Positions 11,024-20,802 of a DNA stretch of 59,989 nucleotides are shown piece after piece. The position numbers and the translations under genes were made by a program. The DNA comes from Triangularia verruculosa (Eukaryota; Ascomycota; Sordariomycetes; Sordariales; Podosporaceae): the NCBI GenBank assembly GCA_033296885.1, contig MU864040.1, forward strand, positions 1-59,989, in the 5' to 3' direction. The notes below the pieces were generated by a model, which was not told the origin of the DNA, did not search any database, and saw only the letters and a list, made by a program, of their open reading frames with translations. Within the stretch, counting starts at the first letter, position 1. Each line of letters opens with the position of its first letter.

Positions 11024-13094
11024 TCAAGCATGCGACTCGATCCACTCTTCAAGTCTCTCCAACAGGTCAGCCTTCTTTCCAGTGGTGCTTATTCCCTTGC
11101 TCGTGAGAATATCCTTCAGGACCGGAACTGTCAGCTTTTTGAGCGTGTCGTTGCCCCAGGCAGCTTTGAGCTCTGCATTGCTCATTTGCCCACCGGAGGA
11201 GGGACCACCAGCGGTACTTCCTGCCGCGGGCTTTTGACGCTTAGCTGGTCGTTTGCGTTCAACAAGTTCCATATCTTGGTCTTCAAGTTCACGCTTGGTA
11301 GCTCGGAACTCCATAAATTCCTTTGCCTTCTCCGCCAGCTCTTCCTTCCACTCGGCCAAATACCCGCCCACGCGCTTGTCAATCTGCTTGTACTTCGGCA
11401 CCGTCAAATCCTCCATCTCATCCGGAACATCATCTTCTAGCGCCATGGCCTGAAGGATCTTGTAATGCCACTGCAAGGCGGGATTCGGATACTTGAGAGG
11501 ATTGTACGTCGCCTTGGGCAGTTGAAGGTTCTGAATGACCTCTCTCATCTTGTCAGTAAGTTCATCCGCAGGCTTTGGGGGACATTTGATATCAACGGTT
11601 CTAATATCATCGGCGAAAGGAAGAGGATACAACCAAAGCCCCGCTGGAAGATATGGTGTTGTCGCATCCTGGTCCTCGTCATTTAGGTTTCCGGATGGAA
11701 TGATCGCCACCATGACTGGGTTGGCGTTTTTGCGTGCAACGAACCACGCGATCCCGACCTTCTTGGACTCCAACAATTTCTGCCAAAGCGCCGAAAAAAC
11801 ACGCGTGGAACCGACGTAACCTTCCTCGCTCGGGAAGATGAAAGTCGACTTCTTGACTGATGCCCACATTGGGATGTTGGCCATTGGCTTGAACCCAATG
11901 ACGCGAAGACATTTGGTGTCGAGTTCTTTCAAAGACTTGGCCTCCTCGGGGGTGAAGTAGATGTATTCCCCGCCAAATTTGTAAGCCTTCTTGATTTCGC
12001 TCTTCTCGACAGTTCTTGCCTCGGAGTCAACCTTGATAGTCTCGGATTGAGCAAGCTGGGCCTGCTCTCCACCAAGCCACACATAGCAGGTACGCGCAGG
12101 TTTTTGTTGATGGAGCGGCATGTAGCCCTTCACTGTGATGGTAAGACCTGGAGCAAGCTCAAAAGGCATCTTGGAGAAATAGGAGCGCTTTGGCGTCTGT
12201 TTCGAATTGATGTTGGAGATCAAAGAGTTTAGCAAAGTCAGGCCATCGCCCGACCTTGAAGTCTTGACCCCCGTCGAGGCGTCCGGATCTTCAGCTGGGC
12301 TGCGGTAGACGATATCCTGCATTTGTTAGTCTTCCGGTTTGATGATTTGTTCAGAACCACTTACGTCGTAGAATTTTGAGAGGTCAAACCCCTTGTTCGC
12401 CCGGGTGACAGGGAACAACTCGATAGTCACACCAAGGTCATAGAGATCCTTGGCACGAACAGCCGCCGATGACTTCGCCTGCTTATCGTTTCCATGTGGG
12501 TTCTCATTGTCTGTGATGATGAAGAGACGTCGAGATCCAAAGTTGGCGGCGTTGGTCGTGAAAATCTGGTTGGCGCAGAAAAGCACATTGGACATGAGGG
12601 CCGGTTCCTTAGATGGAACGAGAACCTCGTCGGCATCTTCACCTTCCTCTACGAGTTCTCGTAGCTTCTTGACGTCTTCGGCTGCTGGAACGTCGAGCTC
12701 AGTAAAGAGATAACAGTGAGGATAGCCAGATCCACTCCGACTGCCGGCCTCGTCGCGAAATTTGGACTTTTCAGTGCCAAACAACAGGATACCCATCATG
12801 TCTTTTGGTTGGGCAATAATGCGCTGCTGCATAAATTGATAGGCGCATTTTAGGGCGGCGGCCACGGCAGAATCCTTATCTGCCTTCTTGTTGTCGCTGG
12901 TGGGGGGTGGTTGTAGCATAGATGAGCTGATATCGATGGCGAATAGGACCGCATCTTTTTGTGTTTTGTAGTCCTGAAAGCATGGTCAGTCTCCGTCGAA
13001 ATAATTCAGTGAAGCCATCAGCAACATTCTCATCTAGTTCCTCTTCCTCCTCTTCGCCTCCAAAACGATGCTCTTCATCATCTCCCCAAGCCAT
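11024..13094 (-). CDS. ku70: Ku70, DNA end-binding subunit of non-homologous end joining
   Basis: Exons 13094-13026, 12973-12365 and 12316-11024 encode 655-656 residues, the usual size for fungal Ku70 (called mus-51 in Neurospora). With Ku80 it forms the ring that threads onto broken DNA ends and recruits ligase IV; it also acts at telomeres. Visible: an acidic N-terminal tail, the vWA-like domain beginning DAVLFAIDISSSM with MGILLFGTE, the central beta-barrel core (residues about 240-500), and a C-terminal SAP DNA-binding domain (about 620-655; LTVPVLKDILTSKG, TGKKADLLERLEEW). The first intron uses a weak donor, GTTGCT, chosen because it keeps frame and gives the conserved join before DYKTQKDAVLF. 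The gene is divergent from ferrochelatase. Confidence 0.96.
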
Positions 13095-13696
13095 TTTGGT
13101 AGTGAATCGAATTGTCTCCCAATTGTTGAAATAAATCTGAGAATTGGGTCTCACAGAAGCCCAACTGGTGAGAAATTGGGTGCTTGGTGATGAAGGGATG
13201 AAATAGACTTTGAAAGCTCAATGGCACAATCAATGATGCAACCGGGGTGTGAGCTCAAGACGCGCTAGAGTCCAGGCAGGCGCGCGACTGCCTAACGCCA
13301 AGTCACGTGTCTCTTTGTCGTGAAGGAAACAATTGAAGCGCACTGATTGGTCCCTGCTGCACGGGCCGATCTTCAACGTCATTGGAGAAGGCTAGGATCG
13401 CAAAAGTCGGCCGACAGCAATCGCTGCCGAGCCATTCGGGGCAAACCTGCCGTACCTGCGGAGTAGGAAAGTGTCCAGAATATTTGTCAATTTACCCCAA
13501 CATCGCCACCCAGACACTCTGTCCGAACTTGTTACCCAAAACAGTTTCAGCGAGTCTTCCGGTAACAGATCTCGAGCCCCATCTCATTGTGTCCGATACT
13601 TGATCATCACATTCCCACGTCGAACTATTCCGGGATCTCGGCTGTGACATTTTTATAAAATCACAAGCTACCAGATTCCCGGCCCAATCAGCAACC
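13095..13696. promoter_or_regulatory. Divergent promoter between Ku70 and ferrochelatase
   Basis: Only 602 bp separate the two start codons, so both genes must take their upstream signals from this interval. No clear TATA box or known operator was identified. The plus-strand leader before 13697 contains short upstream frames of no evident meaning. Confidence 0.6.
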
Positions 13697-15069
13697 ATGG
13701 CATTCAGACTTCCGGTCGCCGCTTTGCGCCCTCTGCGCTCTTCAGCCATTCTCAAGCCTACCGTCCAGCAGACAAGATGGCTTGCGACACCAACGCCGTT
13801 TCCAGTAACGCAAGATATGACAAGTTCTCGGGGGCCAACAGCCATGGTCTTCCTGAACATGGGCGGACCCTCCACAACGGATGAAGTTGGCGATTTCCTC
13901 AGTAGATTATTTGTGCGCAAACCTCATTACGACCTACCCAACTTTTGCGGTTGACATGTTGGACTAACTGTGCGTTCCTATGTTAGGCCGACGGCGATCT
14001 TATTCCTCTGGGTCGCCTGCAAAGCTACCTCGGGCCCCTCATCTCGAAGCGTCGCACCCCCAAAATCCAGCAACAATACGCTGCCATTGGAGGTGGCTCG
14101 CCAATTCGCAAATGGTCTGAGCTCCAGTGCGAGGAAATGTGCAAGCTCCTCGACCAGATCTCGCCTGAGACGGCCCCTCATAAGCCCTATGTTGCGTTCC
14201 GTTACGCCAACCCCTTGACTGAACACATGTACCGGCAATTACTGGCGGATGGTTTCGGCAATGGAAAGGGAGGTCGTGCTGTCGCGTTCACACAATACCC
14301 ACAGTATTCCTGCTCGACCACAGGAAGCAGTCTCAACGAGCTCTGGAAGTGGAGGCAGAGGTTGGAGGGTAAGGCCGGGCCGCTGGGCGACGGAAGCGAT
14401 GGAACTATCAAGTGGAGTGTGATTGATCGGTGGCCGGTTCACCCCGGACTGGTGGAGGCTTTTGCGCAGAACATCGAGGCAAAGTTACACGAGTATCCGC
14501 CCGAGAGGAGGGACAAGGTTGTGTTGCTCTTTTCTGCACACAGCTTGCCCATGTCGGTTGTGAATAGGGGTATGTTATCATCTCACTGTAACATTTGACC
14601 ACGTGCTAACAAACACATAGGTGACCCGTATCCCGCCGAGGTTGCAGCCACTGTGCACGCTGTCATGCAACGACTAGGCCACTCCAACCCTTACCGACTG
14701 TGCTGGCAGTCTCAGGTCGGTCCTCAGCCATGGCTCGGCCCGCAGACTCAAATGTCAGTGGAGGAGTACATCGCCAAGGGACAGACGGACCTGGTCTTGA
14801 TTCCCATCGCTTTCACTTCTGATCACATTGAGACTCTTTACGAGCTCGATGAGGAGGTTATTGGCGAGTCTGGTCACAAGGATACTGTCAAACGTGCTGA
14901 CAGCTTGAACGGCAACCCAATTTTCATCAAGGCCTTGGCTGATCTGGCCAAGACGCATCTGGACAGCGGCATTGCTGCTTCATCACAGATGAGCTTGAGG
15001 TGTCCTGGATGCAAGAGCGAAAGATGTCTCGAGTCGAAGAAGTTCTTTGCTTCGCAAGAGCTGGCGTAA
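13697..15069 (+). CDS. hem15: Ferrochelatase, mitochondrial
   Basis: Exons 13697-13912, 13987-14569 and 14621-15069 give 415 residues. The enzyme inserts Fe2+ into protoporphyrin IX, the last step of haem synthesis, on the matrix side of the inner mitochondrial membrane. The N-terminus (about 30 residues; Arg/Ala/Leu-rich, RWLATPTPF) is a typical presequence. Family landmarks: FLNMGGP, the FTQYPQYSCSTTGSS segment, FSAHSLPMSVVNRGDPYP with the active-site His, and LCWQSQVGPQPWLGPQT. Cysteines equivalent to the human [2Fe-2S] ligands are present: Cys181 in CSTTGSS and Cys394, 397 and 402 in CPGCKSERC. A cluster-bearing enzyme is therefore expected, unlike budding yeast Hem15. First donor is GTGCGC, in phase 0. 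Confidence 0.97.
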
Positions 15070-16196
15070 AAAAAACACCCCGAGGCGTTTGGTCATGTAT
15101 TTCTACTCCCTTGTAATTCTGTTATGAAGACCAGACGAACGTTCAGCTTTGTATTCATATTGAAATGTGTGCTGCATATCAGCGGCACGCTGAATTTGTC
15201 ATCCGGCATTGCAGAACCCGACTGCCGATGAAGGATGTCGGATGGCAACCTGCCTCGTGCGTCACTTATGAGGTACGGCACTTGGGGTAACACCGATATC
15301 TTACAGAAGCTTGGTTATCTATGCCTTCAAATTGGGAGCATAAGTCTCCGAATGGACTTCATTCGGACTTCGGGGCTATGTTGAGCCTGCCCGACACAGC
15401 CGGAAGGATTTGAATAAGCCATGGCTGGATTGGTGTTCAAGCCACCAACATCATCCGTTGGTTGGAGTTTTGATTTACAGGGGTTTGTTCTTTGTGAGGA
15501 AGCCACGGGAGCCGAAGACTTGGGAACTTCCCCACACAATCGCCAACAACCCCACGTCTTTGGCTATTCCTTATCGGGTGTAGTGAGATGCTTTACTTAT
15601 CAGATCGCTCGGCAGACAAAACAGTCAAAATGGAAGCCGCCCGCGGTCCCGAACCGACGTGCGCGCGTGTCCCTGCTTCGGATTGTTCGTCGCTTCGTCA
15701 TTGTTCTGGTCCTTGGTTTCTCCTTACCGTGCCTATAGACCCTAGCTTCTACTGCGGATATATCTTCGTCGCTCCCTTCAACTACCACTCTGAAACTGTC
15801 ACAGTCTGAGACTGATCATCATCCTCGGCGATACTTACCTAACCCCGGATATCCGCTCGCCTCCACAGACCTGCTCGTCGTCCCATCTTATCTTAGCTCA
15901 AGTTGCTGGACACGAAGTGGTTTACATAACACCACTAGCTCCAATACTTGCCCTCTTCGAAACAAACAACCCATCCATGTCGTAATTCCTCCCGCGCCTA
16001 ACGACAGTTTTACCTACTATTTTTGCTAGCCGAAACTATCTCTTCACCTAAGGTAAACAAGACAACGTATACACAAAATTCAACGGTTTTCATATCAACG
16101 ATTACAGGTTTCACATGGCGATATAACAGACTGTAACACGGCAGTTCTCAGTTTCGAAAGAGCCGCCGGTACCTGGATGGTGAAAGCAGTCACAAC
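15070..16196. other. Intergenic region, MFS gene leader
   Basis: 1.1 kb without a recognisable gene. It must contain the ferrochelatase 3' end and the promoter/5' leader of the transporter. The plus-strand open stretch 15421-15738 lacks recognisable protein features. Confidence 0.45.
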
Positions 16197-18083
16197 ATGG
16201 CGCGCGATGAGACGATAGCCGATGTCGGCACCGACGCGACGGAGTCTACGGGGTTGCTGAGGGATAGGGACAACACTGGCCACAGTGAAAGACGGTCTGA
16301 TGACGGAGAGGTCTGGGCTGGTTATGCAGACTTTGAGGGCTTACCATGGTGGAAGACGCCCTCAATATGGTTTCTGTTGGTGCCATATGCGCTGTTCACA
16401 CTCGCATTTGGAGGAATGGTAGTCCCAAAACTGAACATGTATGAGACCCGCAACTCATAAGAAGGGCGATGTTGACTGACGACATGCTAGAATTCTCGAG
16501 TTGGTCTGCAGACGCTACTTCGCCGACCGCTCCGCCCGCGACCCAGACTACACCTTCACCCCCGTCGTTCCAGGCGCAGACAATGACCAATGCTTCATCC
16601 CGGAAATCCAACGGTCTGTAGCGACCTTCATGATGGTTCTCAACGTCCTCACTGGTCTTTTGAGTGCCTTGACAGCACCAAAACTGGGGTCGTTGTCTGA
16701 TCGGTACGGCCGCAAGCTTATGCTCACCGTCTGCGCGCTGGGCGGCATCATGAATGAGATCATCACCATTTTGGCAGCCAAGTTCCCGGAAACGATTCAC
16801 TACAACTGGCTCATCCTCGGCGCGCTATTTGACGGACTTACCGGGTCTTTTACCGCGGGCAGTGTGTTGCTCCATTCGTACACAAGCGACTGCACGCCCC
16901 CTTCGAAGCGCGGTGTGTCGATAGGATACCTGCACTCGTGCTTGTTTATGGGGCTGGCATTCGGTCCGTTGCTGGCGGGGTACTTTGCCGAGTGGACGGG
17001 CTCGTTGCTGTCGATTTTCTACGTGACACTGGGGTGCCACATCTTTTGGGTGTTCTCCATGCTGTTTATCACCCCGGAATCGCTCTCCAAGAAGAGGCAG
17101 CTGGTGGCGAGGGAAAAGTATGAAGCCGAAAAGGAGGCCAGACGGCGACAGCCGATCGTCAGAACCGTTGGGGAGTATGGCATGAAGGTGGCGCTCATGC
17201 AGAATATCAACGGGATTTACTACCTGATGAAGAACCAGAACCCGTTCGCGCCGCTCAAGATTCTTTTCCCAAAGGGAGCTCACAATGCGAGGTTGAGAAG
17301 GAATTTCTTGATTCTGGCGTTTTTGGACATGGTGCTGCTCGGGGCCGCTATGAGCGCCGGTACGGTGATAATATTGTACACCGAGTACATGTTTAGATGG
17401 CGGAATCTGGAGAGCTCGAGGTTCGTGTCGCTTGTGTCGATGGTGAGGGTTGTCGTTCTGCTGGGAATATTCCCGGTGATCAACTACATCTTCAGGACCC
17501 GTAAGGCGGCACGTCTTGGACGGGAATCGAGCCGCCCGGTTGTGGAGAAGAATAACGGGGCGGACGAGTTCGACGTCTGGATCTTGAGGAGCGCCATCTT
17601 GTCGGATGTTGTGGGTGTGGTAGGGTACGCCGTTGTCCGAGACCCAGCGCTGTTTGTGGGATGCGCCGTCATCACGGCATTTGGCGGTCTCGGTTCGGCC
17701 ACTATTCAGGCTGCGCTGAGCAAACATGTGCCTGCTGAACGCGTCGGTCAGTTGCTTGGAGGCATTGGACTGCTCCATTCGCTGGCTAGGATTAGTGCGC
17801 CGGTTTTGTTCAACGGGATCTATGCGGCAACGGTGTCGTCGTATCCGCAGGCGTTCTTTGTGGTGTTGGCATCGTTGTTTGCTGCTGCGTTCATAGCATC
17901 GCTTATGCTGAAGCCTGGAGGTACGTTTTCTGACTTGGTGATGTGAGAGCTGATGGGCTTGGTTTGCTGACGATTTATACAGTGTATATGACCGAGGATG
18001 ATGCTGGGCCAGTTGGGGTTGTGCCTACCCCTGGCGAGCGGGAGGCGCTGGAGGAGGACGAGTTGCTTCCTAGAGTGTCTTGA
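16197..18083 (+). CDS. Major facilitator superfamily transporter
   Basis: Exons 16197-16438, 16491-17920 and 17983-18083 give 590 residues, with about twelve hydrophobic segments. The signature loop between TM2 and TM3 is present as GSLSDRYGRKLML (MFS motif A). A further small-residue helix is GLAFGPLLAGYFAEWTGSLLSIFYV. The central cytoplasmic loop is long and basic (KKRQLVAREKYEAEKEARRR...). The N-terminal tail is charged and cytosolic; the C-terminus ends in an acidic stretch with a dileucine (EDELLPRVS) that could act in vacuolar or endosomal sorting. The plan fits the tetracycline-resistance-like drug:proton antiporter branch of fungal MFS proteins. Substrate is unknown. Confidence 0.92.
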
Positions 18084-18513
18084 GTATGATACAGCTCTTC
18101 ACATTTCATCACGGTTCATGGGTTTGGATTACAGGAGGGATTTTGTGTGCATTGCGTTGCTGGTTGGGTTGATCACTTGTCAGTTCTTATAGGGAGTAAC
18201 AGGTCTAGATTGTGCATAATCTGAGCGGCTAGCATAAAGTTCATGAATCATTCATATATCTCCCTTTTCTCAATTAGATTCTTGTTTTTATGCTGAATGC
18301 GATGACATGAGGTGAGCTGCCCTGGATACCACCTGCGTGTGGAGACGCCTTTGTGCGTGGCTGCAGCAACTGATGTAGGCCGAGCTTCCGCCGCAAGCCC
18401 GCTAAATCCCACTTTCACACTCACCACCCACTTTGTCTTGACAACTTGGAACTCATAACATCAGAGATCGGCAGATTACTTTCTCGACCCTCGACCGATA
18501 TAAGTAAGCCACC
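18084..18513. other. Intergenic region between MFS and HIT genes
   Basis: 430 bp holding the MFS 3' flank and the HIT-gene promoter. No gene or repeat seen. Confidence 0.5.
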
Positions 18514-20334
18514 ATGCTCATCTCACGAGCAGCCAAACTCAAACCACCTCTTCCCGGTGTATTTTCTCACCGTTTGTTATGCCCAGGAATATCTGCGCAA
18601 AGGCGTTTGCTTCACCAACCACCACCACCTTCAACCCCACCATCACGGCTTAGACAACGACCAACCCTCACCCTCAAAATGAGCACCACCACCGCCCGCC
18701 TCACCCACCAATCAGAAATCCACTTCGGACCCTACCCCATCGCAACCCAAATCTTCCTCCTCACCCCCTTTTCCTTCGCCCTCGTCAACCTCAAACCTCT
18801 CCTCCCCGGCCACGTCCTCGTCTGCCCCTTGAAACCCCACAAACGCCTCACCTCCCTCTCTCCCGAGGAGCTCCTCGACTTATGGAAAACCGTCCAAAAA
18901 GTCCAGACCATGCTCGCCAGGCATTACTTCCCCTCCCCGGGGCTCCCAGAGCAAGGCAGTTTCAACATTGCCGTGCAGGACGGGGCCGAGGCGGGACAGA
19001 CGGTGCCGCACGTACACGTCCACGTTATCCCGAGGATCAGGGGTGTGACGCAGAAAGGGGACGGGGTAGGGGATGAGCTTTACGAGAGGATGGCAGCAGA
19101 GGAGGGGAACGTAGGCGGCGCGCTGTGGGATCGGGAAATGGCCAAAAGGCCGGTGGGACAGGGCAGGTTTGATCGCATCGAAGATAAAGAAAGGATGGCG
19201 AGGGGGTTGGGGGATATGGAAGCTGAAGCTGGGTTGTATAAGCAGATACTGGAGGAGATGGAGAGGGAAGAAGAGGCAAGACAGCAGGATATCGACAGCG
19301 GGCAAAACGAGATGAAGACTGACGACATGAATGCAGCAGCAGCAGAGTCAAAACCAGCAGCAAAATCAAAGCGAGACAGCTTAGACGACAACCACGGCGG
19401 CAAAAAGAAGAAGAGGCCAGCGCTAGAAGCAGTCACCATGCACATGATGACACACGGGGCAGCGTTGCTGAGCGGCGACGCAAAAGCCGAAGAAATCCAC
19501 AATTTACTGATAGACGCCGCCAAGGACGAAGCAAAGGCGGAATACGACGAGGAACTCGCAGCGGGGAGGATGCCAAAGGGCAAAGACGGGAAAATAATGG
19601 AATTCGAAGAGTACTACGAGGAAGTGTACGGCGTGGAGGAACTGGGCGAATTCATTGAAAACATGCACGAACCACCACCCAGTGTAAACATAAACGAACT
19701 CCTGAAAAACGTGGGCGTTGACACCCCCGAGGAACTTGTTGATGCGATCATGGAGGAAGAAGCAAGGCTGTCTGAACCGCTCTTCCCTCTGCCACGAGGG
19801 GCGAAGAAGAAAAGGGATAAAGGGGAGAAGAGGAGGGCAAAGGAGGAGAGAAAAAGGGAGAGCGATAAAAGAAGGAAGGAGATTAAGGAGAGGAAGAGGC
19901 GAGAGAGGGAGGAGATGGACAAGAAAAGCGAGCAAAAGGGAGGAAAAAGAGAAGAAAAAGAAGAAGATCCTGACCGCGAGCCGACGGTGACGGAACTTTT
20001 TGCTGGGGATAAACACGCCATGCGAGTTCTGCAGGAGGTGCAGGATATTGAGGACAAAGAGTTTTTCTCGGCGGGTGTGCTTGGATACCATGACGGGTCG
20101 CACTATGAGTTTTACAGTGTGCTGGACCGGAAGGAGCTGGCGTGGGGGAGGAAGAAGTTGCTGGAGAATCCGAATAGGAGCGGGCCGTTTTGGGATCGGA
20201 TTAAGGAGCAGTTGGAGGAGGAGAAGGAAGGACGACGGGGGATGGGGATGGGTAGGGGGAAGAAGAAGGGGAAGAAGGGGAAGAAGGGGCGGAATAATAA
20301 GGGCAGAAAAGGGGGAGCGAAGGAGGATTTGTAG
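18514..20334 (+). CDS. HIT-family dinucleoside hydrolase with long charged C-terminal extension
   Basis: A single uninterrupted frame of 606 residues. The N-terminal domain (about 56-220) belongs to the histidine-triad family, Fhit/Hnt2 branch, which cleaves diadenosine polyphosphates. It shows the substrate-binding strand FALVNLKPLLPGHVLVCP, GSFNIAVQDG, and the catalytic triad HVHVHVIPR (His 166, 168, 170). Two starts have good contexts: 18514 (GCCACC before ATG) and 18679 (CTCAAA before ATG). The extra 55 residues of the long form are Arg-rich, poor in acids and look like a mitochondrial presequence; the short form would be cytosolic or nuclear. The ~385-residue tail is unlike known Fhit proteins. 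It is very Lys/Glu-rich (about 430-490 nearly all charged), ends in a KKGKKGKKG-type basic tract, and has a more ordered patch (about 495-560; LFAGDKHAMRVLQEVQDIED). Its function is unknown. Confidence 0.88.
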   Translation: MLISRAAKLKPPLPGVFSHRLLCPGISAQRRLLHQPPPPSTPPSRLRQRPTLTLKMSTTTARLTHQSEIHFGPYPIATQIFLLTPFSFALVNLKPLLPGHVLVCPLKPHKRLTSLSPEELLDLWKTVQKVQTMLARHYFPSPGLPEQGSFNIAVQDGAEAGQTVPHVHVHVIPRIRGVTQKGDGVGDELYERMAAEEGNVGGALWDREMAKRPVGQGRFDRIEDKERMARGLGDMEAEAGLYKQILEEMEREEEARQQDIDSGQNEMKTDDMNAAAAESKPAAKSKRDSLDDNHGGKKKKRPALEAVTMHMMTHGAALLSGDAKAEEIHNLLIDAAKDEAKAEYDEELAAGRMPKGKDGKIMEFEEYYEEVYGVEELGEFIENMHEPPPSVNINELLKNVGVDTPEELVDAIMEEEARLSEPLFPLPRGAKKKRDKGEKRRAKEERKRESDKRRKEIKERKRREREEMDKKSEQKGGKREEKEEDPDREPTVTELFAGDKHAMRVLQEVQDIEDKEFFSAGVLGYHDGSHYEFYSVLDRKELAWGRKKLLENPNRSGPFWDRIKEQLEEEKEGRRGMGMGRGKKKGKKGKKGRNNKGRKGGAKEDL

Positions 20335-20802
20335 ATGGGAAATTTGATGGCAAAGCAGGCTATTGGTGATTGCGCATGTGAATAGAGAGGTAGAAAAATG
20401 TTTTGTGTTTCTAGACTTCATGTGAGTGAATGTGTTCCCCGATCTTCAGCTTGACAACCATTTTTGTATGCGGATTGGTGAGAGGAATATCGTAGGGATT
20501 CAAAAACATCACAAAAGGATTAACCTCACTCTCTCGAACAGAATCAAAAGCAGGCTGCAGAGATACTCACTTATCCTCCTTTCTCTCAATAAAATCCATG
20601 CTACCTACACGCTATCTATAACCATCATTATCCTGAACAAAAGTACATCAAACCCATTTAACAACAAGAAAAAACATATATATATATAACTACCTAGGTA
20701 ACCAAACCTCCAAAAAAAAATGCCCACTTTTCACAATCACCCGCCCAACCCAACGATACCATCCCAGAAAAAAAATTAAACCCCCAATCTACAAACAAGT
20801 CT
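20335..20802. other. Convergent 3' flanks
   Basis: 470 bp between convergent stops. AT-rich from about 20560 to 20790, as expected for 3' untranslated regions and terminators. No gene seen. Confidence 0.5.
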
